Of a stretch of 64,000 bases of DNA, positions 1 through 11,080 are shown in pieces. Position 1 is the stretch's first letter; every line of letters begins with the position of its first letter. Position numbers and translations under genes: made by a program. Source of the stretch: Pelecanus crispus (taxonomy: Eukaryota > Chordata > Aves > Pelecaniformes > Pelecanidae); assembly GCF_030463565.1 (NCBI RefSeq), contig NC_134649.1, positions 37,287,044 through 37,351,043 of the forward strand, in the 5' to 3' direction. The notes under the pieces were generated by a model. The model searched no databases, was not told the DNA's origin, and was given only the letters and a program-made list of their open reading frames with translations.

Positions 1-3000
1 CAGGCAATGCAGAAGAAAAATTGCTGGCTAAGTAACACCAGATGCAGGAGAGACTGCTGGCCGCTAGAGAGCTCCCAGATGAGAAGACCTTTCAGGCTGA
101 AATACAAATATGTTTTGTAATGAAAGCAGAAACCCTCTTTTATTTTAGGACACAGGGACCAGCCATGAAACACAGAAAGGTTTCTTGCTTGCGCTGCAGC
201 AAGAGGCGTCATTATCCATAATTATGTTTTTCGTACTTGAAATCAAAAGCCCCAAAGCTGCCCTCCATCCAGAGCAAGGTTTGAAAAATTATCTTAAATG
301 TTGGCCTTTAATAGCGGGGCTGATCTCAGGGGTGAATGAAAAGCTGCTGCAGCCCTCCGATAAGGGTGTCTGTGTGGGGATTACGTGTCGGCCGTCGTCT
401 CGTGCGCCGTCGACGGTGAAGCCCCAGGGTTGCCGTGTGTAACCTGGAATTCCAGCGCTGCAGTCGGAGCTTCCTGCTCGGGGGAAAAAGGGCAGGGGGT
501 CACCTCTCCCTCACTCAAGCTCCTCTTTCATCGAGGCTCCTGTTATTGGGGACAAAATTCACCTTTTGTGTAACTTGGGGTGCTTGAGGGGGCTGGCCAG
601 GGCATGCACCGATGGTCCTTTGGGAATCACCTGGGCAGGAAGAGGTGCTGATGGGTGCACCCACCCTGGAGGGGCTGGCTGAGATTCATGCTATATGGGG
701 CTAAAACGCACTGGGCTCATTCAAGAGCCTGGGCAAAGCCCGTGCCCCAGGAAGCTCGCAAGTGCAGCCCAGATGCAGGGTGTGGGGTGGGACGTGCTGG
801 CATCGGAGCTGTGCGTTTGCAGGAGCCTCATGTTTGTCGTTTGCTCCGAGCGCTTCGTCACCAGTGATGAGGATCCGTACGGACTCCTGCGGATGCATGG
901 GCTGACGCACTGGAAAGGATGCGGAGGTTAAGCAGGGGTGGGAAGCAGCTGGGCTCAGCACAGCGAGTGCCGATGTGCCTGGGCCAGCACACGCGGTGCC
1001 CGCGGCGCACTGCAACACCCCAGGGTGCGTCGGCTCTATGAGAAGACCTCCACCACGGCTTGGCCCTGCTGCCTTCCTGCCAGCCCCGTGACATGCTCCT
1101 GTCCCTGCCGTGCGTGGCCTTCCCTGTGATGACCTGCAGCCTGCCCACCCGGCACATCCTCCTGCAGAGGAGGCTGGTAAGCGTTCACACTTGTCCCTTT
1201 CCCCCGACTGCCACCGCAGCCGGGCGAGAGGGCAGCCCACCTGTGACAGCAACTCCAAGAGCAGGTTTTCACGGCCTTCAAGAGGGCCAGACTTAGCTTA
1301 GCTTCCTGGGGGGCAAGAGCCTAAAAACTCCCACCTGCTAACTCTGAACATGGGGCGCACGTGGTGGCAAAAGGTGAGAGCGAGCCTGCAGCAGGGGACA
1401 GAAAGCAGCACCTCGGAATGCAGAAAGCATTTCCATCGCTCAACAGTTGTATAGCGAAGCAGCACAACGGGAACATGGAGGTCAGGGCTGACATCACCAT
1501 ATAGCCGTTCTATGTATCTTGCTGGAAATAGCAGTATTTTGAGTTCCTGGTGGCTGGCCCTACCCCATCCTATGCATTAGGGTAGTACCACACGCAGGGG
1601 CCGGGGCTGGTGCGCAGGGAGCTGGAAACCCAGCGGGCTGCGAGGGCCGAGCAGAGGCGGCACCTTCCCTCTGCTCTTGCAAGAGCAAACCAACCCCCTT
1701 TTATCTTGAGCTGGACCACCAAACCCTGTCCCTGTCCCCAGGAACGCCTCTCCGATCAAAGCAAGGAGGGAAGTGGGTGCCCAGGAACGGGCACAGCCAG
1801 GCCAGGTCTGGCTGGGGGCTCCCAGCGGCAGGCCTGGGGCTGGGATGTTTTAGGGCCACCTCCCAGCACGCCCTCGCAGATCTGGGTTTCTCCTTCGCCA
1901 GAAGCGATTTCCACCCCCTGCAATTTCCCAGCGGCTTGGTGAGAAAGGGAAAACAGTGCTGTCAAAGGTTTTCCCCTTCCCTTCCCAAGCGTAAGCCCCC
2001 AGGGTCTCCAGCAGGGATTTGGCAGCCACAGGAATGCGTGGGAATACTGGAGGCTTCGGGTCAGGTCTTGGGGTGTGTAAGTTGTTAAGAGGAAGATCTC
2101 ACCGTGGGCTTCTCTGCAGCAAACTCACCCCCAAGTCTCAGAGCAAACCGCCGATGTCGACCCCCCATATCCTGGTTTCACTCAGGTGAGCGTCCTCGTC
2201 TTCGGCAACCTGGCACAAGGGCGTGCTCAGCATCCCCGGCAAGGGACGAGCGCAGCGGCGCAGCCAGCCCTGCCGATATTTCGCCTGCCAGGGCGTGAAG
2301 GAGTTAAACTTCTCAGATGGAAAACGAACTGAAGATCAAACCAGCAGCCTAGTGACCTCCCGCTGCTGGGACAGCAGCAACTCCCCAGCCCAAGCCCGGC
2401 AGTTTCATCCATCGTCTCGGCGGGCCGGCGGGGAGCAGCAGCCGGTAGGTGCGAGGGCTGGCGTGGCTGGGCACCATGCGGGACCTGCCCTCGGCTCAGG
2501 CGGGACCCCCCGGGGCTGGGGCTGGGGGGCGATGGCAGGGCGGGATGGTCCGTGGGACGGAGGGAGCGCCGGGAGGGCTGTCCCTGATCTGCTTGCAGAA
2601 AAGGGATTGCTCAAAGCGAGCTTGTCCTAAGAACACCTGGGGAAGTGCGATTTCTTGACTTTGGGGACACCCAGTCAGGGGATCCCGAGGCTTCGGGAAC
2701 AACATGGTTTTGTAATTGAACTCCTTGCATGCAGCAAGGGAGGATGTTGTGGGTTTATTTCTCCCTGATGAGGAAGGAATGATGGCCATATTCTTTAATC
2801 CTGTCCTCTGATGATGGGCAGCTATTTACCAATAAATGCAAAAAAGTGTGGGATGTCGGTTTACGGTTTCTAAACAATGAAAGATCTTCTTGGTATAAAT
2901 GGAAATTGATTTTTTTTTCCTTGAGCTGAAAACGTCGTGGTCTGATTCTAAGCAATATCAGGCATAGCCTGTTTTGCTAAGTCTGTGTTGTCTCCCTGGC

Positions 3001-5440
3001 TCTTGGGTTTATTGAATGAGAGCAAACACTCACTGCTTAAAAGATAACTGTGTCAGTAATCTGGATGTTTATTTTGCAGTAACAAAGTGGTGTAGTCTTA
3101 CCTAAGGATTTGCATAAACACTTATCATATCATTTACATTGTAAAATGTAATCATTTTGCATTATAGTAATAATTCCGCTTGTTCAGAAATCAAGGATAA
3201 ATCAAGTCATGATCATTTCTGTCAAAGAAACAAGGATTACACTTTGTCCAAAGAAAAACAAGTAGAACCACATCCTTATAAAATTAAAACTAAAGTAGTA
3301 TATCATTCCCCTTGCTCCAAGAATACCCTCAACCCTTATGGCGTTACATATTTTTCCTTAGAAAGAAACCAGAAAATATATTTCCCTAAAATCTGAGTCT
3401 CTCTTCTTTTTTTTTTTTTTTTTAAATTGAAATGATCTTGGGATGGTGTCTGAAGGAGGCTGCAGGCAGATGGCTCCTAAGTGGTAATTTCTGACCAGGC
3501 GAATGGAATTGCAATCACCAGGTTTCCGAGTCAGAAAAGCTCAAATTGCTCTTTACTGGCCTCCCAGTTGCAACAACCCAATTCCCACAAGGTACTTTCT
3601 GGCCAGAGATGAGGCTCTTGATTACAGAAATGCAGATCTCCTGGTAACTGTGCTTGATTTAATCTGTACCACGGAGAACAAGTCAGTGTTATTCTTTGGA
3701 AGCATGAAGTCCTCCAAATGCTAATGTGTGGGGAGAAAGAAAACAGCAATTTTTATTATCTTCTTAACACAGGAATGTGCTTTGCTGCGAGTGCAGCCTG
3801 TGAGTCCTCCTGCCTTGGCCCCGGCACCTTTCCCAGGGGCTGCTGGCACAGCCGGGGACCCCTCTGCCGACCGGCCGAAAACCGAGCAGGGGAAGCAATA
3901 ATCCAAGCAGGGGAAAAGGAGGCTGTGGGATATGTGAAGAGAGGAGCTCTGAAAAGTCATTAGTAGAAATGCAGCAGGGACCCCTGCTCCTGAGGGCACC
4001 CCAGCCTGCGGCTGCTCAGCGAGGCCAGTGGGGAATTTGGGGGCACCTCCTGGGGCCAGGCAGCAACTGATGCAGGTGACATCGGATGGGTCCCCGGTGT
4101 TTCGTCTCTTAGGACAGCTGGGAAGCGATGCTGGGCGCTACAGCGTTTGCCATGCGGCTCGTTGGCTCGACGCCTTCCCGCGACGGCGGGTTTGCCCTGC
4201 GGACGCTCCCGTCTGCCCCTCTTTGTCCAGAAGTGAAGTCACAGGGGAAAATGCCTGCAGGCAGATGGTAATGCATCCAAGGGGAGCACAACCTGCCCAG
4301 GCTGCTGGGGTTTATTCAGCAGGGACTTGATGCTACTCCCATTCAAGTGGATAATAAAACTCCCATTGATGTTTTTCATTTATTTATGACTTTCTATGGA
4401 CTCTTGATTACCACTGCAACCGTGCCTGGAGTGTGCGAGTGTGCGGGGGTGCACGGTGTGGCAGTGCAGAGGAGTCTGCTGTATCCTGTTTTTGTAAAGG
4501 GCTTTTCCTCTTAGTAGTTGTAGTGAAAACAAACATGTGGGAGAACAATGGGATTTTTTTTTTTTCTATTTTCCTCTACATTTTTAAATACAATAAAAAA
4601 GCCTGTTAAAATTAAATAAACCTTGTTAACAAAAAAGGGATACCTGTATGTTAGTGAGGAAAATAAGCGTAACTATGTGAACATGCAATCACAAGCACAA
4701 AGGTCATTTGCCTTCTTGATCTCAGGCTGTATTTTTGCAGCTGAAAGCCTATTCATTAAATACCTTGTGAAACCAGGGCACTGTTAAAGCAGAACAATGC
4801 CTGTGCCATAGAGCTGTTACCTGCAATAAAGGAGGGTCAGCTTCACACCCCAGAGAAACCCCCTCGTGCGCCGCTGCCGGACTTTGCAGTCTTCTGAGTC
4901 ATCTCAGCAGGGAGCAAAGGGGAGTCCACAGAAAGGATTTCCTTTCTTCAGATAAACCTGTGGGTATTCTATTTGTTGTGTCTAAAATATTTTGCAATAA
5001 GCAAATAAGAATAATTCTAGTTGCTGTAAAAATGGAAGTAATACGACGATACTAATTCTTTCTAGGAGTAAAACTTGGGATCACTGTTCATAGGATAAAT
5101 TACCCCCAAGGAAACAGGGACTGTGAAATCACCGATGAGGTACAATATAACAGGTGGGACAACCACCTTAAATTGTTCCTATTTAAATTACTTGTGTTTT
5201 AGAGAAACATCTGATGTTCGTTTTCCCATATGCAGTGGTGGAGCACCCACCGTAATAAGGGTACAGCTAGTTGTTCACAATGTCAAGTTGCTCCTGTTTG
5301 AAAATATATTTTCCTAGGGCGTGGCTTTGCTTAGCTGCAGCTTTCTGCCAGTGAGTCCTTTTCCCTCTGGGGAGGGAGGACCCCTCGCTTCTGACATTGC
5401 TCTTCCCCATGCAGGTGCTGCAGCCTGTGACCACGTCTGG
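1..5440. other. 5' intergenic flank, no gene seen
   Basis: I find no filamin exon, RNA gene or convincing coding exon here. The short open frames on both strands lack recognisable domains and credible splice context. Visible content is a 17-base T tract at 3407-3423, an AT-rich stretch around 4550-4640 with several AATAAA-like hexamers, and scattered moderately GC-rich patches (for example 2100-2600). In mammals the gene upstream of FLNB on the same strand is SLMAP. Part of this flank could be distal 3' UTR or intergenic DNA of that neighbour, but nothing in the sequence proves it. Confidence 0.6.
3407..3423. repeat. poly(T) tract, 17 bases
   Basis: An uninterrupted run of 17 T. It could be the poly(A) tail of an old minus-strand retroposed copy, but I recognise no element body next to it, so it is listed as a simple repeat only. 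Confidence 0.8.
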
Positions 5441-5445
5441 CCTTG
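5441..5445. repeat. left target-site duplication (CCTTG)
   Basis: The five bases CCTTG directly precede the TG start of the LTR. The same five bases follow its CA end at 6025-6029. A 5-bp duplication is typical of ERVL-class and many other retroviral integrations. Confidence 0.85.
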
Positions 5446-6024
5446 TGTGCTGGTTTTGGCTGGGATGGAGTTAATTTTCTTCATAGTAGCTAGTATGGGG
5501 CTGCAAACAGTGTTGATCATATAGAGATGTCTTCCTTACTGCTGAGCAGTGCTAACAGACACTCAAGGCCTTTTCTGCTTCTCACCCCACCCCACCAGCG
5601 AGCAGGCTGGGGGTGCACAAGAAGTTGGGAGGGGACACAGCTGGGACAGCTGACCCCCACTGACCAAAGGGATATTCCACACCATATGGCGTCATGCTCA
5701 GCATATGAAGCTGGGGGAAGAAGAAGGAAGGGGGGCATGTTCAGAGTCATGGTGTTTGTCTTCCCAAGTAACCATTACGCGTGATAGAGCCCTGCTTTCC
5801 TGGAGATGGCTGAACACCCCCCTGCCGATGGGAAGTAGTGATTTAATTCCTTGTTTTGCTTTGCTTGCGTGCGTGGCTTTTGCTTTACCTATTAAACTGT
5901 CTTCACCTCAACCCATGAGTTTTCTCACTTCTACTCTTCCAATTCTCTCCCCCTTCCCACTGGGGCGGGGAATGAGCGAGTGGCTGTGTGGGGCTTAGTT
6001 GCGGGCTGGGGTTAAACCACAACA
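5446..6024 (+). mobile_element. Solo LTR of an avian ERVL-like endogenous retrovirus
   Basis: A 579-bp solitary long terminal repeat. It begins TGTGCTGGTTTTGGCTGGGA and ends in GGTTAAACCACAACA, giving the canonical TG...CA ends, and CCTTG flanks both sides. The interior matches what I remember of a widespread LTR of non-galliform birds: the motif GGATATTCCACACCAT, a degenerate TATA-like box near 5700, the polyadenylation-like ATTAAA at 5891-5896, and a U5-like segment with GAGTTTTCTCACTTCTACTC near 5926. No gag, pol or env sequence lies beside it. This is the usual product of recombination between the two LTRs of a provirus. Orientation is taken from the ATTAAA and TATA order. The family name is from memory and needs a repeat-library match. 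Confidence 0.88.
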
Positions 6025-6029
6025 CCTTG
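6025..6029. repeat. right target-site duplication (CCTTG)
   Basis: Exact copy of the five bases at 5441-5445, abutting the CA terminus of the LTR. It confirms both element boundaries and shows that the insertion has not been rearranged. Confidence 0.85.
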
Positions 6030-9000
6030 ACCTTCTCAGCAGCACGTTGGGCTCCCAAAGCCCCTTGCTACAGGGTGGGTTTCCTGTGCCATAGCCATCC
6101 TCCTCGCCGCTCTCTCCCTTTTCTCTTTGCTGAGTGGCAGATACCACACCTGGATGCAGGTTTCCAGCAGGTTTCCAGTACATTGATATGGGATGAGATT
6201 ATTCATGTCGCTAACACAGTCCAATATTCTTCTATAGAGAAACTTGCTCTAGACCCAGAAAAATATGACAAACTTTTCTCTTAAAAGAGATCACGCCCAG
6301 GGCTCTCCTGATATTACACACTTAGGTTTGCTTTGTGTTTGGGTGTCACCAGTTTATTAAATAATCCCCTGTTGTGGCTGCTGCCTAGAGCGTGGCTGTG
6401 TGTGGGCACCAGGGTGGGGACACCTTCCTGGCCCCATCCATCAGTGAGCAGGTGAGAAAGGCTGAGGACATACTGGTGGGACCGGATTTCATCCCAGCGT
6501 GTTTCGTTTTTGTTGAGATCAAAGTGCTTTGTGAAATCAATATGAATTTGAAGAGATTATTTTAAGGGTGGGAAAAAGAAATACCGTGCAATAATATCAA
6601 AACACTGCATCCAACATTATTCAGGTGTAACATTTCAGATTTATTTTGAAACAATGTATTCTTTCAAGAATTGGTTTGCTTTCGTTCTGTTCTAACACAT
6701 AATACAAAGTCAAAAAGAACAGTTTTGAAGTGCCTGAAACTGAGGGGAGCAGCTTTTTACCATCCTCCTCCTGAGAGCCGTATGCATTGGGATTTTGGCT
6801 CCGACTCATAGCAATGCTAAATTTTGAGCCCCTTTCAAAATAGGGCTCAACCTTTCTCACAGCTCTCTTCATAAAAAGCTGAATGTTGAAGCGATAATGT
6901 TCAGAACAAAGAACACTTAGTATAAACATTTCGTTTGTACTAAATAAATTACGCTTGGTCTTACAGTCACGTTTGGTGACAGCTCATACAGCCTGCGCCC
7001 TTCCCCTGTAATGCACCAGAATGAAGCAAATATACATTGTTGGGAAAAATTGCTTGTCTTTTGTCAAAGAGCCCAACTGCTGTCAGCAAACATATTGTGG
7101 GAATATGAATCTGGAAACAAACAGATCATTAGAGGGTGAGTTAAGGTTTTGTGATTTAATTCTAAACATGTTGAGTGAGGGAACCAGAGATGTGCAATGC
7201 CAGGAAAACTCTGCACCAGAAGGGTTTTTTCTCTAATGAAAGCTCGTATTTTTATTGAATACAAAGTGCTTTGGGTGACAAAGATGGTTACATATGGAAA
7301 ATATGAAGTTCCGTTTGTTCTGGAGAATTATGAAGATCACTTGATTAGAAGTAATGTTGCGCCAATGCAAGTTTTACGTTCTTTCCTTTGTGGAAATTAT
7401 TCATCCATTTACAGTACTTTATTAACAATACAATACAACAATTTTCCGATGTAAAAAAGCGAAGGTATACAGAGGACCTCTGCTTGCTCAGAAGGTAGAT
7501 ACTTGGGCTTGTGCAGCTGCATCTCTGGTTGGATTAAATCTGTGCTTTGCCCTGTTGCAATGGTAATGGGGTTGAGAAAATACGACGCCTTTCCCGTTCA
7601 GAGTGTGCTTGGCGGGGAGAGCCTACACCAGGGTCGTGGCGCTGCCCAGCCTGCTCTGACTGCCAGAGCCGCTTGGGCTGAGGACCGTCGGGAAGCCAGG
7701 GAGCCAGAGGAGCTCTTTTGGAGGTCTCCTGAGAGGACTTGGGAATCATCTGTGGAGTCCTGAGAGGCCCCCACAGTTTTCGGTGTTTTAGAGAAATGCA
7801 GTCTGAGATGGTGGGAATGCCGCAGGGGGGGGGAGGGAGCCAGGCCCCGTCCCCCAGCATGAGATGCTGCATCCCCTGGGGTGGAGTGAATGACAGCGAC
7901 CGGGTTTGTGCCTCTTCTGGGCTTTCATTCTCCCAGCGTATCTTCAATGTCCCCCCTCTGTGTCTAGACACGTCACTGTAGAACGGATATCCCGATCTGC
8001 CCCTGCCCCTGCCCTGCAGGGACGGTCACAAGGCAGTCTGTGTCCTTGTGTATTTTGGCAGATGCTGGAGCTTTGCTCTTTCAGGGAAAAGCTGCTTCGG
8101 TCTCTCCCCTTCCTATAGCCAGCCAGCTACTGTCTTGGCCCTATAGCTATTCTAACGGCAGCCTGAGCCGCTCCGTTGTACTGAAGAGGAGAAGGTTAGG
8201 GTGAGGGAGCAGCAGGACATCTCCACCTCAGAGTGCACCACCGAGCCCACATGGACCTGGAAGTCTTCAAAGGCTGCTCCTCTGTCCAGCACCTATCCCC
8301 GGAGCACCTTCTTCAAGCAACAGCAGCTCTGGATGCCTCTGCCGGTAATGGTTTCCTATGCGATGCCATGCTAATGAAAACTGAAAATTCCCTGAGGTGG
8401 TCAACCTTGTCCACCTGCTGCTTCCCCTCCAGCACTGCCCAAGCACATCCTGGTTTTCCTCAGAATACAGGGATCTGCTTCCTGCCATGCTCCGAGGATG
8501 ATTGCACCATTAACCTGGATGCAAACAGGATATGAGAAGAGGGGGGAGAAAAATACTCATTTCCCAAAGTCGTTGACAAGATAGCAAAACACTTCTCTTC
8601 CTCGGGAGCACAAACATGTTTTTATTGGAGTAAATGCCCCTGCAAAGCTGGCTCACAGCCCCACAAGCTGCTTGTGGCCAGGGGAGACCCTTCCTGCAGG
8701 AACGACGGAGCTCAAACTTGGAGGTGGCTTCAGCTGCCTGTGCTGCTCGTGGCCCCTTCGCTGGAGGATTTCCCCGTGCCGAGAGTGCGTCTTCTCTCGC
8801 CCAGCCCTTCGGCTGTGCTGTCTGTGGTGCGGTCAGGCTTTCAGTTATTTAAATGCTGAGTTTTATTTGCTGTTAATTTTATAGTGAGGCAGAGGTTGAT
8901 CAATATTTTCTGCTATTTCCTGCCTTCTCTCACAATGCTGGTTCAAATTGTTATTAACAAACCAACCCCCCTCCAAAAAACCCCAGCCAGCTCTGTGAAT

Positions 9001-10449
9001 CCAGCTCAAGGTAGTGGCTCTGTGGAATACATGGGACGCACAGATGCTCAGCGCAGGGTGAAGAAGCGGCTTTTTGCTGCCCTTCTTTTCCGCCTAGGAG
9101 AGAGCGCCAATGCGGGAGCGGGCTGTGAGAGCACGGGAGCACCGCCTGGAGACGTCGGGCTGTAGTGAGAAGATACCAGACATCGGTTTCAGAAAATCTG
9201 AAAAATCCTGTCGGGATCTGAGGCTGTGTTCAAAGTGGTAATGGCCGGGATAATGTGTTGTTTATTGCAAACAGGCATCTGCACTGGCCTCAAAGGTTTG
9301 GATGTCCGACCGCCCCGCTACATGCATCAAAACCCCTGTTAAGAGTTTCAGCCCCAAATTCAGCCTCCAAAGCCAAATGGTGATGGTATCACATTCGCTT
9401 TTCATTTCTGCATGGGCACTGTGCCCGTGCAGTTATAACACAGCTGATTCTGATTTTCATATAGTTCATTGTTTACTTATGACTTACTATAAAGCTGAGC
9501 TTGTCTTATTTATGAGCAGCCATGAAGATATGGGATTTCATCCACTGGGTGATGACTCATTCATTGGGTTGGACTCCTTAGCTCCTAATACGTGACATAT
9601 TTTGGACTATTGGATGAACAGCATTGCTGCATGAGCCCAAATTAAACGCAGTGAATGGAAATAATTAGTCGTTTGTTTTTAAAATCATGTTTGTAGCTGG
9701 GTTTGTGCTGGTTCAGCTCCCGTCTCGTTCCACCGATGTGCACAAGGGCAGGACAAGCGGCCGTACAGCTACAACGGAGAGGTGATGAACAGCGTTTCAG
9801 GGTCAGATGTCTAAACACGTCAGGGGCGACTTTGCTTTGTTTCTGGTGCATAAGGAAAAGTTTTGCAGTGCTGGAGTATTTGATACTTTCTATGAACTTT
9901 AATGACTGCAACATTTCTTGTGCTGCTGCAAACAATTTGAGAAACTAATTTGTAAAATCACTCGTAAAAATCTCATGTTCTTTCTGTAATAATAAAGCTC
10001 CTTGGCTGGAAAAAGAAATACAAATCTTCAGAAAGAGCGGCTCAGCAGGAGAGTACTTTAGCTGCTCTCGTCTCAAGCATGCTTTCCCCTCCCGTGGGTG
10101 CGTCATGCCCAGTGAGTTCAGCAGGAAGGATTCATGCACAGTCAGAAATATTGCCCCCAGTAACGCTCAACTACGTATGGAAAATGAAAAGTTTTTGAAA
10201 AATCATTTCCCCCTCCTCCTGCCCGCAGCTCTCATGGATGGGACAGGTACATGGGAAATGTTGGAGTAACTTTGTCACAGTGAACGGTTGTCACAGCTTA
10301 CAAGTTTTCACAGCCCTGCCAGCAGAAATTTATGCCTCCATTTCAGCGGTAACGGTGCTTCCCAGAGCTTTCGGCTGGCGGATGGCTGGGAGGCAGTGGC
10401 AGGGCGTGTGGGGGACTCGCCATGACATAACCGCATTCCTGTGACATTA
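6030..10449. other. Intergenic flank, no gene seen
   Basis: Mostly AT-rich, non-repetitive DNA with only short, unlinked open frames. The stretch around 9,400-9,960 is AT-rich and contains an AP-1-like TGACTCA at about 9,555. It could be regulatory, but I cannot show this from one sequence. No RNA gene or repeat family was recognised. Confidence 0.55.
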
Positions 10450-11080
10450 GGAGATATTCCCAGGCCGCGGCAGGGGCAGCACATCCCCTTCCCTGCCTCC
10501 CACCCAGCCACACCGCGACAGTTCTCAAAGCTCGGGGAGAGCAAACGAACCCTTCCCCTGCGCCGGGTGCGGGAGTTTTCCCCGCTGCGGGTTTGCGGCT
10601 GTGTTTATCGTATCGAACTCCTGCCTCGTTTTGCGGGGGGCTTGCCTCACGCTGGGAGCATGAGAGCTGGCCGGTGCCCTGCGCCGAGCGGGGCGACGAG
10701 CAGCCGAAAGGGTGGGTTTGGTGGCAGGGCCAGCCGGGGCCCCGTGGGAGCATCCCACCACCCCGGGCAGGGCTGCAGGTGCAGGCGGGGCCGGCCGGGC
10801 TGCTGGCAGCATTGTAAAATGTTTGGGGGGGTTGCCCTCCCCAGGCATGAGAGCCGGGCTGCCCCCAGGGACTCCCACTCCCTGCCCCTTCCCACCACCC
10901 AGCTCCGCTCTGGGGGCGCGCGCGGAGAGCCGGGCCCCCGCCGGTCCCCTGCGCAGGCAGCCCTGCATCCGCAGGCTCGGTCCTGCATGGGGCACCCACT
11001 CGTGGTGGCCATTGCCTCGCCGTGGCCCGGCCCGGCTGTGCGTACGCAGCAGATCTGCGGCACACGGCTTTGCTTCTAAT
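10450..11080. promoter_or_regulatory. CpG-rich island about 10 kb upstream of FLNB
   Basis: A sharply delimited GC-rich segment with many CpG dinucleotides, including CGCGCGCGG near 10,918-10,926 and repeated GCCGG and GGGGCC blocks, set in ordinary AT-rich flank. Long open frames cross it on both strands (for example 10,343-11,065 minus and 10,441-11,079 plus), as expected from a lack of AT-rich stop codons in GC-rich DNA. None has a recognisable domain. The simplest reading is a promoter or enhancer CpG island for an unannotated transcript or an alternative upstream start. Direction is unknown. Confidence 0.5.

Noticed and set aside
10343..11079. 240- and 212-codon frames on opposite strands
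   Set aside because: Both cover the same CpG-rich island with no recognisable motif. The open frames are explained by base composition.
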